A DNA stretch of 64,000 nt from Peptostreptococcus russellii (GCF_003012055.1 NZ_JYGE01000007.1:1-64000), one strand, 5' to 3'; counted from the stretch's first letter, positions 34,717 to 45,800 are shown. Notes: a model not told the origin generated them from the sequence alone. Numbers and translations: made by a program.

Positions 34717-35370
34717 ATGGAAAGATTAGGAAGTATTATAAAAAAAGCATTGCTGATTCTAGTAGTTGTTTTAGCCTTTTACTTGATACCGACTAGAAAT
34801 TTATATGTAAAGCCGGCATATCAATATCCAAATATGCCAAATGGATGTGAGATTACATCTTTGGAAATGTTGATGAGATATAATGGTTTTGATGTGAGTA
34901 AAGAATTTTTAAATGATAATTTTTTGAAACATTCATCTATGAGTAATGCAGATCCAGATTTGGCATATATAGGTAGCCCATACGGAAAGTCTTCTGGTTA
35001 TTATAGCTATGCAGCACCTATTGCAGAGGCAGCTAATAAATATTTTGAGTCAAATAATGTATCTATAAAAGCGAAGGATAAGACAGGCATGACTGTATTT
35101 GGTGTATTAAACCAAATTATATTTAAGAAGAAACCAGTTGCAGTTTGGTACACAGTAGATGATGAAAAACCAAGGTACAATGGAACATACTATACATCTC
35201 CAAGTGGTGAAAAAGAGCCTCTATACGCAAATTTACACTGTGTAGTGGTTGATGGAGTAAGTAAAGGCATGATAAGTATAGTGGATCCTGAAAAAGGAAG
35301 AAGAGAGATTAACTTCATAGAATTTACAAAATTATATATGCAGATGGGACAAAGAGCAGTTGTTATATGA
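34717..35370 (+). CDS. C39-like (BtrH/NlpC-type fold) cysteine peptidase, membrane-anchored
   Basis: A 217-aa protein with an N-terminal membrane helix at about 9-25 and an extracellular papain-like domain of the C39_2 type. The catalytic Cys is in YPNMPNGCEITSLEMLMRYN, the His in NLHCVVVDGV and the Asp/Asn position in SIVDPEKGRR. Bacteriocin-processing peptidases are related, but no ABC transporter is fused or adjacent, so wall-peptide or protein cleavage is as likely. I chose ATG 34717; the ATG at 34705 is part of ATGGAGG. Confidence 0.85.
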   Translation: MERLGSIIKKALLILVVVLAFYLIPTRNLYVKPAYQYPNMPNGCEITSLEMLMRYNGFDVSKEFLNDNFLKHSSMSNADPDLAYIGSPYGKSSGYYSYAAPIAEAANKYFESNNVSIKAKDKTGMTVFGVLNQIIFKKKPVAVWYTVDDEKPRYNGTYYTSPSGEKEPLYANLHCVVVDGVSKGMISIVDPEKGRREINFIEFTKLYMQMGQRAVVI

Positions 35371-35622
35371 TATAATTAATTTTGGTAAAACGGATTTTGT
35401 TTATAAAGTCTTTCTTAAGTGAGGGACTATTAAGGTCATATATTACATTATCGAAATGATGCTAGATTATCGATATAGATTTGATTTTAAAATTAACGGA
35501 GCTGTCACTAATGAAAAATAATAGATATATTGCTTAGAAAGGCTTAGCAGTAGTAATATGAAAATAAAAAAATTTATAAAAAGTTAGTATTATTTAATAA
35601 AATAGGTTTGGGGGAATGAAAA

Positions 35623-37002
35623 ATGAAGAAGGCTATAATACTTGCAGCTGGTAAGGGAACTAGAATGAAATCGGCTCATCCAAAGGTAGTTCATAAAGTG
35701 TGTGGAAAAGAAATGGTAAACCACGTGGTAGATGCCGCAAATGATGCAGGAGTAAATGAAACTATTGTGGTTTTAGGACACGGAATAGAGGAAGTAAAGG
35801 AAGCTGTAGGTGAAGGAGTCCAATCAGTAGTTCAAAAAGAACAACTAGGTACTGCTCATGCAGTTAAGATGGCCAATGACTATATTGATGAAAAGGATAC
35901 AGTTATAGTTTTATGCGGAGATACTCCGTTAATAGAGTCAGATACTTTAAAGGATTTCTTTAAATATCATGATGAAGGCGATTTTGCAGTAACTGTTCTT
36001 AGTACATCAGTGGATGACCCAACTGGATACGGAAGAATTATAAGAGATGAAAATAGAGAGTTATTAAAAATAGTAGAACAAAAAGATGCAAGTGAAGATG
36101 AAAAATTAGTTAAGGAAATAAACTCAGGAATTTATTGTTTCAATGGTAAATTTTTAAAGGAATCATTAGAAAAAGTTGATAACAACAATGCTCAAGGAGA
36201 GTATTATCTTCCTGATACAATAGAAATTATTAGAGAGGCTTCTGGTAAGGCAGGTGCATATATGGCTGCCAGCATAGAAGAGCTAATGGGAGTAAACTCA
36301 AGAAATCAGCTATCAAATGCTGAAAGAATAATGAGAAGAAGAATAAATGAAAAGCATATGACAAATGGAGTTACTATTATAGATTCAGATGCTACATATA
36401 TTGACTCAGATGTTGAAATAGGAAATGATACAATAATTTATCCAGGATGTGTACTTAGAGGAAATAGTAAAATAGGTGTTGGTTGTGAAATAGGACCACA
36501 GACAAGTATGGAAAATTCTGTAGTTGGAGATTTTACAAATGTAAAGAAGTCAGAAATGATAAATGCAAGTGTAGCAGATCATACTAATGTAGGTCCATAT
36601 GCATATTTAAGACCTAAAGCAGATATAGGAAGCCATTGTAAGGTTGGGGATTTTGTAGAAGTAAAAAATGCCAAGCTAGGAGATGGATCTAAGGCATCTC
36701 ACCTATCATATATAGGAGACGCTGAAGTAGGTAAAAATGTAAACATAGGATGTGGAGTAGTATTTGTTAACTATGATGGTAAAAATAAATTTAGATCAAC
36801 AGTAGAAGATAATGCTTTTATAGGATCAAATTCAAATTTAGTAGCTCCAGTAACAATAAAAGAAGACGCATTTATAGCTACAGGGTCAACAATTACAGAA
36901 GATGTGCCAAGCGCTTGTCTAGCAATTGCCAGAGAAAGACAAGTTATAAAAGAGGGTTGGGTAGAAAAGAAAAGAAAGAAGGACGAAGAAAAAAGTAAAT
37001 AA
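35623..37002 (+). CDS. glmU: Bifunctional GlcNAc-1-P uridyltransferase / GlcN-1-P acetyltransferase
   Basis: It makes UDP-GlcNAc for peptidoglycan. The 459-aa protein starts with the nucleotidyltransferase motif LAAGKGTRMKS, has GTAHAVKMA and CGDTPL, and from about 250 a left-handed beta-helix with hexapeptide repeats and ARERQVIKEGW at the end. Both active sites look complete. Proximity to prs matches other Firmicutes; spoVG, usual just upstream, is missing. The upstream gap 35371-35622 shows no clear feature. Confidence 0.97.
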   Translation: MKKAIILAAGKGTRMKSAHPKVVHKVCGKEMVNHVVDAANDAGVNETIVVLGHGIEEVKEAVGEGVQSVVQKEQLGTAHAVKMANDYIDEKDTVIVLCGDTPLIESDTLKDFFKYHDEGDFAVTVLSTSVDDPTGYGRIIRDENRELLKIVEQKDASEDEKLVKEINSGIYCFNGKFLKESLEKVDNNNAQGEYYLPDTIEIIREASGKAGAYMAASIEELMGVNSRNQLSNAERIMRRRINEKHMTNGVTIIDSDATYIDSDVEIGNDTIIYPGCVLRGNSKIGVGCEIGPQTSMENSVVGDFTNVKKSEMINASVADHTNVGPYAYLRPKADIGSHCKVGDFVEVKNAKLGDGSKASHLSYIGDAEVGKNVNIGCGVVFVNYDGKNKFRSTVEDNAFIGSNSNLVAPVTIKEDAFIATGSTITEDVPSACLAIARERQVIKEGWVEKKRKKDEEKSK

Positions 37003-37204
37003 TTTTTAAACTTACTTTAATAAATGTTTGGAAAAAATATATAATAAGCTACAATATTGTATAAATTAAATTTAAATGAAAAATGTGAAAAGATAGTTTT
37101 ATAGGAAAAAATTTTAATTTACTATAAAAAATTGGATATTTAAGCACATATTGTTAAATAAAAGTTCAAAAAATATTGTATAAATTAATGTATAAAAATA
37201 AAAA

Positions 37205-37216
37205 TTGTGATATAAT
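37205..37216 (+). promoter_or_regulatory. Extended -10 promoter for prs
   Basis: TTGTGATATAAT (37205-37216) has TG one base before TATAAT and is the same 12-mer as at murC (28321-28332). No -35 is evident. It is 66 nt before the prs ATG. Confidence 0.65.
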
Positions 37217-37281
37217 AATATACGGAATGTAAAATTTTAATTATTATATAAGTCACATTATTACTTTTTAGGAGGTTTATT

Positions 37282-38235
37282 ATGAGTTGTTACAATAGCC
37301 ATAAGATGAAGCTTATTGCTGGTAACGCATCGAAGGAATTAGCTAGTAAAATAGCTGATTGTTTAGGTATAGGATTAGTCGACTGTAAGGTTGATACTTT
37401 CAGTGATGGCGAAATTGCAGTTACAATTAACGAAACTGTTAGAGGTTGCGACGTATTTGTAATTCAGTCAACAAGTAGTCCTGTAAACGATAATTTAATG
37501 GAATTATTGATACTTATAGATGCTTTAAAGAGAGCTTCAGTAGGTTCAGTTGCAGCCGTTATACCATATTACGGATATGCAAGACAGGATAGAAAGGCAA
37601 AGGCAAGAGATCCAATTACAGCGAAGTTAGTTGCTAATCTTATTGCAGCAGCAGGTGCAGATAGAGTACTTACTATGGACTTACACGCTGGTCAGATACA
37701 GGGATACTTTGATATTCCAGTAGATCACTTACTAGGCGGTAAGATTTTAGCTGATTACTTTAGAGATTTAAATATAGACGATTTAGTTGTTGTTTCTCCA
37801 GATTTAGGAAGTGTTACTAGATCTAGAAAGTTTGCTAATAATATTAACAAGGAAGTGCCTATTGCAATAATAGACAAGAGAAGACCAAAACCAAATGTTA
37901 GTGAAGTAATGAATATTATCGGTGAAGTAGAAGGAAAGAACGTTATACTACTTGACGATATGATAGATACAGCAGGTACTATAGTAAATGCAGCATCAGC
38001 TCTTAAGAAATTTGGAGCAAAGGATGTATACGCATGTTGTACACACGGTGTGCTTTCAGGTCCTGCAATAGATAGAATAGAAGCTTCTCCAATAAAGGAA
38101 TTAATAGTATTAGATACTATAGAGCTTCCAGAAGAAAAGAAAATAGGAAAGATAAAGACAATGTCAGTTGCAGAGATATTCGCAGATGCAATTAACAGAA
38201 TTTATACTTGTGATTCAGTAAGTAAGCTGTTCTAG
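37282..38235 (+). CDS. prs: Ribose-phosphate pyrophosphokinase (PRPP synthase)
   Basis: It makes PRPP from ribose 5-phosphate and ATP; PRPP feeds purR, upp and pncB activities found in this window. The 317-aa protein has [12 protein letters not shown], the flexible-loop [25 protein letters not shown], and the PRPP loop [20 protein letters not shown] precedes the ATG. Confidence 0.97.
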   Translation: MSCYNSHKMKLIAGNASKELASKIADCLGIGLVDCKVDTFSDGEIAVTINETVRGCDVFVIQSTSSPVNDNLMELLILIDALKRASVGSVAAVIPYYGYARQDRKAKARDPITAKLVANLIAAAGADRVLTMDLHAGQIQGYFDIPVDHLLGGKILADYFRDLNIDDLVVVSPDLGSVTRSRKFANNINKEVPIAIIDKRRPKPNVSEVMNIIGEVEGKNVILLDDMIDTAGTIVNAASALKKFGAKDVYACCTHGVLSGPAIDRIEASPIKELIVLDTIELPEEKKIGKIKTMSVAEIFADAINRIYTCDSVSKLF

Positions 38236-38270
38236 TATACAGTTTATTTTTGAAATATAAAATTCATATC

Positions 38271-38313
38271 AACAAACAAAAAAGTTCCTATATAGGAGCT
38301 TTTTTGTTTGTTT
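38271..38313 (+). terminator. Terminator after prs
   Basis: AACAAACAAAAAAG (38271-38284) pairs with CTTTTTTGTTTGTT (38299-38312), with CCTA/TAGG inside. It is near-palindromic with a long T-rich arm. Confidence 0.88.
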
Positions 38314-38657
38314 AAATTAAAGTCGATAGTCAAGTATTATTGAAAGAGACATTTTGATTGATATTTTTCAAAAAATATTTGCTTATTTAATATAAATTGT
38401 GAAAAAAGATATAAAAAATATTATATGGAATATATTTAAAAAAGTTTAATTATAGTTAAAAAATGCAAAATAAAAAGAATTAAAGCAATATAAGTAAGGT
38501 TAAAAAAGATTAAGAGTTTAATGTCGGGAAAATGTTATCAGAATAAAAAAATAAAGTTAATATTAGTGATTGATATAATTATATTTATTATGTATAATAT
38601 AATAAGGGTTTTTTGTGAAAAAAATGATTTAAAGGAAAAAGTATTTAGGAGGTATTT
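38314..38657 (+). other. AT-rich intergenic region
   Basis: No gene seen. TGATATAAT (38571-38579) is an extended -10 for the membrane-protein gene, and AGGAGG at 38648-38653 is its ribosome binding site. Confidence 0.6.
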
Positions 38658-39206
38658 ATGTCGTTTTTTACTAATCAATATGTTCTTTCTTTCATAAAAT
38701 TTGCAATACTTGCAACTTTGGGAGAAATCATAGCTTCTAGTATAAAAAATAAGAAGCTTACTATTCCGCATTCTATTGGGGCTAGAATGATAATTTGGGG
38801 ACTTCTAGGAGTTTGGATAGCATTTATGATGGGGATATTTGCAAGTTCTATGGGAGCAAAGTTAGGAATGGATGAAAATTCAACCTTCCCTATTAAGCTG
38901 GCATTTGCAGTTTTAACATCTGTTGTGATGAATACAACATTTGGACCAGTATTTATGGTTCTTCATAAGCATTCAGACACTTATCTAGACCTTAGATATA
39001 ATAATAAGGGTGAAAAAGTAACTCTTAAAAATGTATGTGACAACATAGATTACTTTGCATACATAAAAAATGTTTTGATAGGTACGATTCCTACATTTTG
39101 GCTACCTGCTCATACTATTACATTCTTGCTACCAGGCGAGTTTAGAGTAATATTTGCAGCTTTGCTTTCTATTTGTTTAGGTATTATATTATCACTAAAA
39201 TCATAA
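38658..39206 (+). CDS. Conserved integral membrane protein, unknown function
   Basis: A 182-aa protein with about four or five hydrophobic segments (near 8-26, 42-65, 80-105, 140-155 and 160-180). A polar central stretch, YLDLRYNNKGEKVTLKNV, lies between the third and fourth. The end FWLPAHTITFLLPGEFRVIF looks conserved. I cannot assign a family with confidence. The ribosome binding site is ideal and terminators flank it, so it is a monocistronic gene. Confidence 0.82.
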   Translation: MSFFTNQYVLSFIKFAILATLGEIIASSIKNKKLTIPHSIGARMIIWGLLGVWIAFMMGIFASSMGAKLGMDENSTFPIKLAFAVLTSVVMNTTFGPVFMVLHKHSDTYLDLRYNNKGEKVTLKNVCDNIDYFAYIKNVLIGTIPTFWLPAHTITFLLPGEFRVIFAALLSICLGIILSLKS

Positions 39207-39211
39207 AATTT

Positions 39212-39248
39212 AACTCCAGACCAAGATTGGTTTGGAGTTTTTTTTGTG
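39212..39248 (+). terminator. Terminator after the membrane-protein gene
   Basis: AACTCCA (39212-39218) with TGGAGTT (39233-39239), and CCAA with TTGG inside, followed by eight or more T. Confidence 0.92.
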
Positions 39249-40004
39249 AGTATTTGAATAGGTGGAAATAGTTTTTGATAAAAAAAAGATATGGAAATAG
39301 ATAAAAATTAGATATAAAAATAGTTTGAAAACTAGATAAAAGAAGTATAAAAACAGATTTAAATAAAGATAAAAAATCAGATATAAAAATAGTTTAGAAA
39401 ATATATAAAATAAGTATAAAGGCAAATTTAAAAAGATAAAATAAGTACAAAAACAGATTCAAATAAAGATAAAATAAGTAAAAAACAAATTTAAAGTATA
39501 TTTGAAAGTGGATTAAGGGTAGTCATATTCTATAAATATAAAAAATAGATATTAAATAGATATAATATTATCGATTTTTCTTTTAAAAGATCTTAAAAAT
39601 TGTTATAAAAAATATTTTTTGACTATATTAATATAAAGAAGTATTAATCTATTTTAAAATATATTTTTCCACGATTCTTTATTTATTTTAAAATATGTTT
39701 TGCCACTATAGGACAAAATATATTTGCGACTAAGAGTAGATAAGCTATTTAAGTAAATATTTGATAGGTTTTTTATATTGATACTTGATATGGATATTTA
39801 ATCGATTTTTATATGGATATTTGATAGATATAGAATATGAGGTGTTAGCAAGCTGAAAGTTTTTTATAAAATAAGAGGCTTTAAAAGGTTTCTATAAATA
39901 AGAAGGTTTTATAAGTGTACTTGCTATGTGTTTCTAGAAAGTTAACAGATATATAAAGTCAGCACATATAGGAAATAATTGTATAGAAGGAGTGTATTTA
40001 GAAG
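39249..40004 (+). repeat. Long AT-rich spacer with degenerate tandem repeats
   Basis: No gene in about 750 nt. An A-rich array at about 39300-39510 has a unit near 69 bp: AGATATAAAAATAGTTT starts at 39310 and 39379. Near 39608-39735, AAAATATNTTTTNCCAC-like motifs occur four times. ATATGGATATTT recurs near 39786-39820. The region looks like decayed DNA; its place before pilT is where pilus genes lie in C. difficile. Confidence 0.65.
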
Positions 40005-41084
40005 ATGGCTATAATAAAAAAAGTAATAGACGAGTATGAGGACTTAGATTTTTCAGATATACATATTAGAGAAGGTAAAAAGCTTGCTTTTAGATATAAG
40101 GGTAAAATAATCTATACAAAATATGTTATTGATATTTTTGATATTGAAGAATTTTTAAATTCTATAAATCAGGAAACTTTATTAAATAGATTAGACAGTA
40201 AAAAAGAAATTGATTTTGCATTTGAGCATAGAGATTTTAGGTATAGGGGAAATATATTTTTATATAGAAAAAGGCTAGGAATTACTATTAGAAAGATTTC
40301 AATGAAGATAAAGTCAGTGCAGGAGTTGGGCTTACCAGAAAGTTTGTTGGATGTGACGAAATATTCAAGTGGAATAGTATTTATTACAGGTCCTACTGGA
40401 TCGGGCAAAACCAGAAGTTTGGCGGCTTTGATTGAGTATATAAATTTAAACTATAATAAGCATATAATAACAATAGAAGATCCGATAGAATATATTTTTG
40501 AAAGTAAATCTTCTTTAATTACTCAAAGAGAGATAAGTTTGGACAGTCATAGCTTTTCTACTGCTCTCAAGTCAGCGCTTAGGCAAGATCCAGATATTAT
40601 AATTGTTGGGGAAGTAAGAGATGAAGAGACGATTAAAATGGCTATTAGAGCAGCGGAAACTGGGCATTTATGCTTTTGTACACTACATACACTAGGGGCT
40701 GCAGCTACTGTAGAAAGAATAATTGCAATGTTTCCTTCTGATGAAAAAGAAAAGGTAAAGTATGAATTGAGCCTTGTTTTAAGGGCAATTGTATCGCAAA
40801 GTTTAATACTAATTGATGGTGAACTTTCACCGATAACAGAACTTCTAATAGTAGATAAATCTGTCTGCAATATGATAAAGGAAAATAAAAGCAATCAAAT
40901 TTCTAATTATATAGAGACAAATCTCTCAAAGGGTATGCTATCTATGGATAGAGAATTAATAAAATTATATGAAAAAAAGAAAATTAGTAAAGATCAGCTA
41001 GAGTCTAACTGTATTGATTCAGATAGAATTAGAGATATTTTAAGCTCTGAAAATTCTTTATTTAAAGCAAAAGCTATATATTAA
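40005..41084 (+). CDS. pilT: PilT-type type IV pilus retraction ATPase
   Basis: A hexameric ATPase that drives pilus disassembly. The 359-aa protein has the N-terminal SDIHIREG motif, Walker A GPTGSGKT (129-136), the Asp box in TIEDPIEYIF, Walker B DIIIVGEVRD, the His box GHLCFCTLHTLGA, and LRAIVSQSLI, where PilT has AIRNLIRE-like sequence. All catalytic motifs are intact. The prepilin-peptidase gene follows after 45 nt, but no pilin, PilB, PilC, PilM-O or PilQ is in the window. Confidence 0.9.
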   Translation: MAIIKKVIDEYEDLDFSDIHIREGKKLAFRYKGKIIYTKYVIDIFDIEEFLNSINQETLLNRLDSKKEIDFAFEHRDFRYRGNIFLYRKRLGITIRKISMKIKSVQELGLPESLLDVTKYSSGIVFITGPTGSGKTRSLAALIEYINLNYNKHIITIEDPIEYIFESKSSLITQREISLDSHSFSTALKSALRQDPDIIIVGEVRDEETIKMAIRAAETGHLCFCTLHTLGAAATVERIIAMFPSDEKEKVKYELSLVLRAIVSQSLILIDGELSPITELLIVDKSVCNMIKENKSNQISNYIETNLSKGMLSMDRELIKLYEKKKISKDQLESNCIDSDRIRDILSSENSLFKAKAIY

Positions 41085-41129
41085 AATTATAAGTAAAAAG
41101 AAAATATATTTAAAGAGGAGTAGCTATTT

Positions 41130-41864
41130 ATGTATGCTTATTTTTTATTTCTAGCATTATTTGAAGTTATTATTGTAAATATAGTCTTAGATAATAGAGG
41201 TATAGAGTTGAATAATATGGAAAAGCTAGCTGTTTTTCTAGTAATATCAATTATGATTCAATATTGTATAGTTGTTTGTATGGACTTTTACTATTTGCTT
41301 AGGATTATATTTTCTATACCTATATTATTTATTGTTTCTTATACAGACACAAAATTCAGATTGGTGTTTGATGAAGACCTAATCTGTGGTATTATAGTAC
41401 AGGTAGGGATAGTATTAACATTTATAATAATAGACATAGTTTATATAAAGAAGTACTCTCCAATAGGGTTGAATTGCACTTTTACAGAAAAGATAGCAAG
41501 TTTATATGGAAAAATTGAAAAGGGCATATTTAATAAGGGAGAATTAGGGATTTATTTTAATCATCTAAGCTACCTATTTGAAGATATAAAAAGAAATATA
41601 TATGGATCTATAGCTTTGTTTCTAGTGTCTTATGTGATAGCCAAGAGTACAGAGGCAATGGGGATGGGAGATGTTTTATACTTTTCCTTTATAGCAAGCT
41701 TTACTGATGTATCTATTTCATTTTTTATATTTTTTGCATCATTTATATTTTCTGGATTGTATTGTATATTCTTGAGAATCTTTGATAAGAAGAGTTTTTT
41801 TAACGGTTTGATTTCATTCACTCCGTTTATTTCTGTTGGATTTTTGATTTCTTTATGTCTATAA
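41130..41864 (+). CDS. Prepilin peptidase, A24 family (PilD-like)
   Basis: A polytopic aspartic peptidase of 244 aa that would cleave prepilin leaders. The two catalytic Asp are visible in SYTDTKFRLV (near residue 73) and in the GxGD motif of AMGMGDVLYF (near 178). The N-terminal cysteine-containing methylase domain of full PilD is lacking, as in small Firmicute members. A roughly 65-residue insertion with a soluble character (TFTEKIASLYGKIEKG) lies between the two motifs. Confidence 0.85.
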   Translation: MYAYFLFLALFEVIIVNIVLDNRGIELNNMEKLAVFLVISIMIQYCIVVCMDFYYLLRIIFSIPILFIVSYTDTKFRLVFDEDLICGIIVQVGIVLTFIIIDIVYIKKYSPIGLNCTFTEKIASLYGKIEKGIFNKGELGIYFNHLSYLFEDIKRNIYGSIALFLVSYVIAKSTEAMGMGDVLYFSFIASFTDVSISFFIFFASFIFSGLYCIFLRIFDKKSFFNGLISFTPFISVGFLISLCL

Positions 41865-42279
41865 ACATTGTTATATAATTAAATTGTGGAACTTTAATAA
41901 TTCGAGCATAAAAAATAAATATATAGATTTTAAGCTTAATGGGATGACTTAAAAAATAGTATTGAGATAGATTTTTTAGAAAATTTAGGGCTATTATTAA
42001 AAAAATGAGCCAAAGTATAGATAAATAGGAGTTAAAGACTATTAAATAGATTATTTGGGTATATAGCTTAGTAGAGCTTAGGATCTTTTGAAGATCTATT
42101 TAATAATAAATCCTATATTATTGTAGTGATTGAATATTAATATTTGGATTTATAAATTTATTTTTTATTAATGAAGTTTCTTATAAATATAAGGTATTTA
42201 TTGAATAAATATCTCTTTTTTGATTATAAAATTGATATTATCTGAATTTAAAAAATAATTTAGGAAGGGTTAAGATAAA
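41865..42279 (+). other. Intergenic region between the pilD-like gene and pth
   Basis: No gene seen in about 415 nt of AT-rich DNA. The only clear structure is a hairpin, GGTATTTAT (42193-42201) with ATAAATATC (42205-42213), followed by TCTTTTTT, a likely terminator for upstream transcription. Confidence 0.55.
42193..42221 (+). terminator. Probable terminator upstream of pth
   Basis: A 9-bp stem with one G-U pair and a 3-nt loop, then a T-rich run. It ends 59 nt before the pth start. Confidence 0.6.
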
Positions 42280-42840
42280 ATGTATATAATAGTAGGACTA
42301 GGAAATCCTGGTAAAAAATTTGAACATACTAGACATAATGCTGGTTTTGATGCGATAGATAGATTGGCGGACAAGCACGGTATAAAAATAGATAAGTTAA
42401 AGCACAAAGCTTTAATTGGAGAAGGAAGAATCAACTCAGAAAAGGTTGTTTTGGTAAAGCCTCAAACATATATGAATTTAAGTGGTGAGTCTATAGTGAG
42501 TGTATGTCAGTTCTTTAAGCCAGAATATGATCATTTAATAGTTATGTATGATGATATAGACTTAGATGTTGGAAAGTTAAGAATAAGGAAAAAGGGTAGC
42601 GCAGGCTCTCACAATGGAATGAAATCAATAATAAAGAGCATATCTACACAAGAATTTCCAAGGATTAGAATAGGGGTGTCAAAGCCTGCTGAAGGGTGGG
42701 ATTTGGCGGATTTTGTATTGTCAAAACTATCTAAAGAAGATTCAAAGGCATTTGATGAGAGTTTGGATAGAGCGGTATTGACAGTAGAAGAGATTATAAG
42801 CTCAGGTATTGAGCCAGCTATGAACAAATATAATGGTTAA
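42280..42840 (+). CDS. pth: Peptidyl-tRNA hydrolase
   Basis: It recycles peptidyl-tRNA. The 186-aa protein has IVGLGNPGKKFEHTRHNAGF with the catalytic His, KPQTYMNLSGESI, the YDDIDLDVGKLR segment with the catalytic Asp, and GSAGSHNGMKSII. Length is usual. mfd starts 8 nt later, the same order as Bacillus spoVC-mfd, but the small fin (yabK) gene between them there is absent. Confidence 0.96.
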   Translation: MYIIVGLGNPGKKFEHTRHNAGFDAIDRLADKHGIKIDKLKHKALIGEGRINSEKVVLVKPQTYMNLSGESIVSVCQFFKPEYDHLIVMYDDIDLDVGKLRIRKKGSAGSHNGMKSIIKSISTQEFPRIRIGVSKPAEGWDLADFVLSKLSKEDSKAFDESLDRAVLTVEEIISSGIEPAMNKYNG

Positions 42841-42848
42841 GGTATGGT

Positions 42849-45800
42849 GTGATTAAAATGGAAGATGTATTAATTAGTTCTTTAAAAAATAGCTTAGAAT
42901 ACACGAACATGATAGAATCACTCTCGAAAAAAGAGGGTAATATTCAAATTAATGGTCTTCTTCCAGCAAGTAAAGTCAATATTGCATATTCTATTTACAA
43001 AAATACATCTAGACAGATGCTATACGTTGCAAATACAGAATATGAGGCAAAAAAAATATATGAAGAGTTGTCTGTATACATGAAAAGCAAGGTAGAGTTT
43101 CTTGGTACAAATGAACTCCTTTTTTATAGTTTAGATGCTAGGGACAGAAAATTAGATGCTAGAAGACTGAAGACATATTTTAAGTTGTTTAAGAAAGAAA
43201 AAATAATCTTGGTAACATATACAGATGTACTTGCAAAAAAATATGTGCCAAAAAGCATTATTATGGATAATGTATTTAATTTAAAAGTTGGACAGACGGT
43301 TGATATAGAGAGCTTATCAAAAAGTTTGGTCCATCTAGGTTATCAAAGAGTGAGCAAGGTTGAAGGGTTTGGGCAATTTAGTGTAAGAGGTGGTATAGTA
43401 GATATATTTACTCTCTTATATGATTATCCTATCAGACTTGAATTTTTTGACGATGAAATTGATTCAATAAGAGAATTTGATGTTTATACACAGAAGTCCG
43501 TAGATAAAATGAAGAAGGTAACAATTACTCCTTCAAGAGACTTTATATATCCAGAAGATGTAAGTGTAGGAGTTGAAAAGATTAAATCAGAAACAAGTGA
43601 CTCCACAGATTTGGATATAATGAGAAATATAGAAAAGATAGAAAGAAAAGAATATTTTGATGGACTTGAAAACTATATAGAATATTTATACGATGGAAAG
43701 TATGAGAGTTTAATAGAATATCTAAGTGATGACGCAGTAGTATTTGTAGATGATATTGCTCATGGCAAGGAAAGATATAAGAATTTATCCTCAGAATTTA
43801 AAGATAACTACACTCTAAATTTAGAGAGAGGTTTGGCTTTAAAAACTCAGGGTAATTTATTATTTTCAATGTATGATATTGTATATAGATTGAAAAATAG
43901 AAAAGCAATCTTTAATTCGCTTTTACCAAAAATAGTCAATGATGTGGACATTAAAGAGCAGTTCACTTTAAATAGTAGAGATATCCCTGGCTATAAGGGA
44001 AGGCTAGATCTATTTATTGAAGAAATAAAAAGACTAAGACACATAGGATATAAGATAGTTATTGCGACTGCTACAACAGAAAGAGCAAAGAAGATTCACA
44101 ATTTATTGTCTGAAAATGGAATTGAAAGTATATATTCAATTAAAAGAGATCTAGAAATAAAGACATCTCAGATTGTTGTTACATCTGCAAATATTAGTCA
44201 AGGATTTATGTATCCAGATATTAAGTTTCAGATAATAACAGATAAAGAGATGGTGGGCTCCAACAAAATAGGAGTTAAGAAAAAGAAAAAGAAGAAGAAA
44301 AATAACTCGACAAAAATTGACTCTTTCATAGAGTTAAATGTAGGGGACTATGTTGTTCATGAAAACAGTGGTATTGGTAAATATACAGGTATAGAGCAAA
44401 TTAGTGTTGCTGGAATAAAAAAGGATTACTTGAAGGTAGTTTATCAGGGTGGGGATAGCCTATATGTTCCAATAGACCAGATGGACAAAGTTCAAAAGTA
44501 TATCGGTGGCGATGTAGAAAAGGTAAGACTCAATAAGCTTGGTGGAAGTGAATGGTCAAAAGCAAAAAGAAAAGTTAAAAAAGAAATTGACGATATGACC
44601 AAGGAACTTATAGACTTATACGCAAAACGTGAAAGTAGAAAGGGATATAAGTTTTCTAAAGACACTGTTTGGCAAAAAGAGTTTGAAGATAGATTTCCAT
44701 ACCAAGAAACAGAGGATCAGTTAAAAGCAATAAAAGAAACCAAAAAAGATATGGAATCTGCTAAGGTAATGGATAGGCTGGTATGTGGTGATGTTGGTTA
44801 TGGAAAAACAGAGGTAGCTATTAGAGCAATTTTTAAGGCTGTAACAGATGGAAAGCAAGTAGCTGTTTTAGTTCCGACTACAATACTTGCACAACAACAC
44901 TACAATACATTTACCGAGAGATTCGATGGATATCCTATAAGGGTTGAAGTTTTAAGTAGATTTAGAACAGCAAAGCAACAAAAAGAAATTATTGAAGATG
45001 CTAAAAAAGGTCTAGTAGACGTTTTGATAGGTACCCACCGTATAGTATCTAAGGATATAGATATGCCAAAGCTGGGTCTTGTTGTAGTAGATGAAGAGCA
45101 GCGTTTTGGGGTAAAGCACAAAGAATCCCTGAAACAGATAAAGGCAAATGTTGATGTCTTGACCCTATCAGCTACTCCGATACCTAGAACTTTACATATG
45201 TCTTTGAGTGGAATAAGAGATATGAGTATTATAGAAGAGCCACCGCTGGAAAGGTACCCTGTAATGACCTATGTTATAGAGGCAAAAGACAGTATAATAC
45301 AAGATGAAATTCATAGAGAATTAGCAAGAGGTGGTCAGGTATTCTTTGTTTATAATAGAGTAGAAGGTATAGAAGAGATGGCATCTAGAATAAGAAGGCT
45401 AGTACCAGATGCAAGGATTGGTGTAGCACACGGTAGAATGTCTTCTAAGGAACTAGAAAATACTGTCCTTTCATTTCTATCAAAAGAGTTTGACGTCTTA
45501 GTTTGTACAACTATTATTGAGACAGGAATGGATATAGCCAATGCAAATACTATGATTATATATGATGCAGATAAGATGGGACTAGCCCAGTTATATCAGC
45601 TAAGAGGTCGTGTAGGAAGAAGCTCTAAACAAGGCTATGCATATCTTATGTATGAAAGAAATAAGGTATTAAGTGAAGTTGCAGAAAAGAGGCTAAAGTC
45701 TATAAAGGAATTTACAGAGTTTGGATCAGGATTTAAAATTGCAATGAGGGACCTTGAAATAAGAGGAGCAGGAGATGTCCTAGGTGCTCAACAACATGGT

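Noticed and set aside
39210-39425. A 71-codon minus-strand frame rich in Leu, Phe and Tyr
   Set aside because: It reads through an A-rich repeat array and a terminator, giving low-complexity hydrophobic sequence typical of AT-rich non-coding DNA.
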